In this document: positions 62,732 through 64,000 of the stretch, one piece after another
Layout: every line of letters begins with the position of its first letter
Position numbering within the stretch: position 1 is the stretch's first letter
Assembly: GCA_012317185.1 (NCBI GenBank)
Contig: CP048838.1
Span: 3,906,001 to 3,970,000, forward strand
Reading direction: 5' to 3'
From: [Clostridium] innocuum
GTDB taxonomy: Bacteria; Bacillota_I; Bacilli_A; Erysipelotrichales; Erysipelotrichaceae
Length of the DNA stretch: 64,000 bases
The notes under the pieces: model-generated
Seen by the model: only the letters and a program-made list of their open reading frames with translations
Databases searched by the model: none
Told to the model about the DNA's origin: nothing
Program-made: the position numbers and the translations under genes

Positions 62732-62928
62732 ACACATCCGTCCTTTCCTCTTCATTATAGCGGTATGACAAAACTTTGTCATTCCTCTTTCGTGCTTTGA
62801 CAATTTTTTTTCATATTTTCCGTTTTCCACAGCGAAACCGTGTCAACCTTTTTTCAACCGTTCCCTTGTCTGTTTACAGGATAGGAGTTTCTGCGTTACA
62901 CTGCATATGTCAAAAGGAGGACAATCTT

Positions 62929-63741
62929 ATGTATAAACTGATCGTCTGCAGTGTCGATGATACACTGCTAACCAACAATCACACACTGAGCGAGGATACA
63001 AAGGAAGCACTGCTGCAGGCCCAGCAGGCCGGTGCACGTCTGGCTCTGATCTCACGCCGTTCTCCGCAAAATCTGAAAAAGATCGCAGAAAAGCTGCAGA
63101 TGAATACGTATAAGGGTTATATCGCCGCCTGTCACGGAGCCTTTCTGCAGGAAATGGGCAGTGAACGCGTACTGCGGAAGAAAGAGGTTTCGCTGAAGCT
63201 GGTGGATAGAATCAAGGCACTTGCCGAAGGACAGGATGTCACACTGTCGATTGTGGAAAACGGCTGTCTGTATGCGAGTGGCATTGACCCTTATGTACAG
63301 CTGGAGGCTTTACTGAACGATATGCGGCTGTGTCCCTGAGAGGCATTTGAGGACATCAGTGATACGGTATTGAAGCTCTATGTTACCGGAGAAAGCAGCG
63401 CCTTAAACGGCTTTATCAGCTGGATGCCGAAAACCCTGGAGGAAGAAATCAAGCTGATTCGCAGCGGCAGAAATATGTGCAGCATTGTCCATGCCGATGT
63501 GGATAAGGGAACCGCATTACAGTGTATTATGCAGGATATGGACATTCAGAAGGAGGATGTGCTGTTGATTGCGGACAGTACCAATGACAAGGCGATGGCA
63601 CCGTATGCAGGCTGTGTAAGCGTTATGGCGAATGCAGAGGATGAGGTGAGAAAGGATGCCGCCTTCCTTACGCACAGCAATGAAGGTGATGGTATCGTAC
63701 GGACACTGGAGGTACTGACACAGGATGTGGAGGTCATATAA
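62929..63741 (+). pseudogene. Cof-type HAD hydrolase gene with in-frame TGA and lost nucleophile
   Basis: The frame starts at ATG 62929 after AAAGGAGGACAATCTT and would encode 270 residues, but codon 137 (63337-63339) is TGA. Both halves align with Cof-type phosphatases (HTLSEDTKEALLQAQQAGARLAL; DSTNDKAMAPYAG; NAEDEVRKDAAFLTHSNEGDGIV). Motif I, normally D-x-D-G-T, reads CSVDDT, so the nucleophile Asp is Ser. GD in the late metal motif reads AD. It is probably an inactive gene; a sequencing error could explain the TGA but not the other changes. Confidence 0.75.
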
Positions 63742-63783
63742 CAGCGGCAGTATGTAACAGCAATTGATAACACCAGACATAGA

Positions 63784-63826
63784 AACGGGAATTCTTTCAA
63801 AAGCAGTTGGAAAAGTTCCCGTTTTG
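63784..63826 (+). terminator. terminator after the HAD gene
   Basis: AACGGGAA...TTCCCGTT followed by TTGTTTT forms an intrinsic terminator just before the last gene in the window. Confidence 0.75.
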
Positions 63827-63874
63827 TTTTATACTGAAGGAGATGTAACCGTTAACAAGTTATGGAGGAATGCT

Positions 63875-64000
63875 ATGAGCAGATTAACGATTATGACCGC
63901 TACCAATGCGCAGCGGGTCATAGAAGATCTCTACAAGGATCTGGAACGAAGAATCATCGCCAGTCCGCCGGGCCTTTGTCCGGTTGATATGGCAAGTGCT
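63875..64000 (+). CDS. partial gene, start of an iron-sulfur/NAD-binding-like protein
   Basis: ATG at 63875 follows TATGGAGGAATGCT, and the frame is open to the window end (42 residues). Residues 19-42 (DLYKDLERRIIASPPGLCPVDMASA) resemble the N-terminus of clostridial NuoF-like/GltD-like fusion proteins, where a cluster-binding Cys region usually follows. Only the beginning is visible, so this is a tentative call. Confidence 0.5.
   Translation, partial: MSRLTIMTATNAQRVIEDLYKDLERRIIASPPGLCPVDMASA

Overview
The window looks like a chromosomal segment of a low-to-moderate GC Firmicute, most likely an Erysipelotrichaceae-type gut bacterium close to [Clostridium] innocuum. This is inferred from the many PTS operons, the T-box leaders, the strong AGGAGG-type ribosome sites, the cobalamin adenosyltransferase and the general gene content. 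No rRNA, tRNA, CRISPR array or complete IS element was seen.

Layout. 1-3.4 kb: a mannose-family PTS operon on the minus strand (EIIA, two EIIB paralogs, EIIC, EIID) running into a partial enzyme gene. 3.6-5.2 kb: a small hypothetical protein and an M20 amidohydrolase. 5.6-9.4 kb: a 39-codon ORF coupled to a 7TM-type sensor kinase, a bactofilin and an OmpR-type response regulator. 9.5-11.6 kb: an amidohydrolase coupled to an ECF S component, and an FMN reductase. 11.8-16.3 kb: a WYL regulator with GyrI-like, YoaP-like and GyrI/radical-SAM fusion proteins and a SAP-domain protein. 16.6-20.8 kb: an amino-acid ABC transporter behind a T-box leader, and a YtcJ-like amidohydrolase. 21-21.9 kb: a decayed Rpn-type nuclease gene and a MITE-like repeat. 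22-29.2 kb: a complete trpEGDCFBA operon behind a tryptophan T-box. 29.3-33.1 kb: a membrane protein and a TetR-led set of small membrane proteins. 33.2-35.4 kb: two decayed genes. 35.4-39.6 kb: an ABC-2 transporter with its two-component system and a PHP phosphatase. 39.6-42.2 kb: a diguanylate cyclase remnant and two G3E GTPases. 42.5-46.2 kb: an AGCS symporter, an unknown gene and a VanZ-RDD protein. 46.6-53.9 kb: a LicR-type regulator divergent from a lactose/cellobiose-type PTS with two GH1 enzymes. 54-55.6 kb: an AT-rich secreted-protein pair and a decayed gene. 55.8-58.1 kb: a DUF3795 protein, a second WYL regulator, a YbaK-like deacylase and a cobalamin adenosyltransferase. 58.3-61.1 kb: a PF04392-type ABC transporter. 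61.2-64 kb: DUF1349, an RpiR regulator, a broken HAD gene and the start of one more gene.

The most notable points are these. Both GH1 enzymes of the PTS operon carry Gln where GH1 enzymes have the acid/base Glu, the same change seen in plant myrosinases. A family of GC-rich insertions of about 18-21 bp interrupts two decayed genes. The two WYL-regulator loci share an operator-like palindrome. The PTS leader can fold into a three-way-junction RNA. A MITE-like repeat carries a perfect 8-bp target duplication.

All assignments come from reading the sequence; no database search was run.
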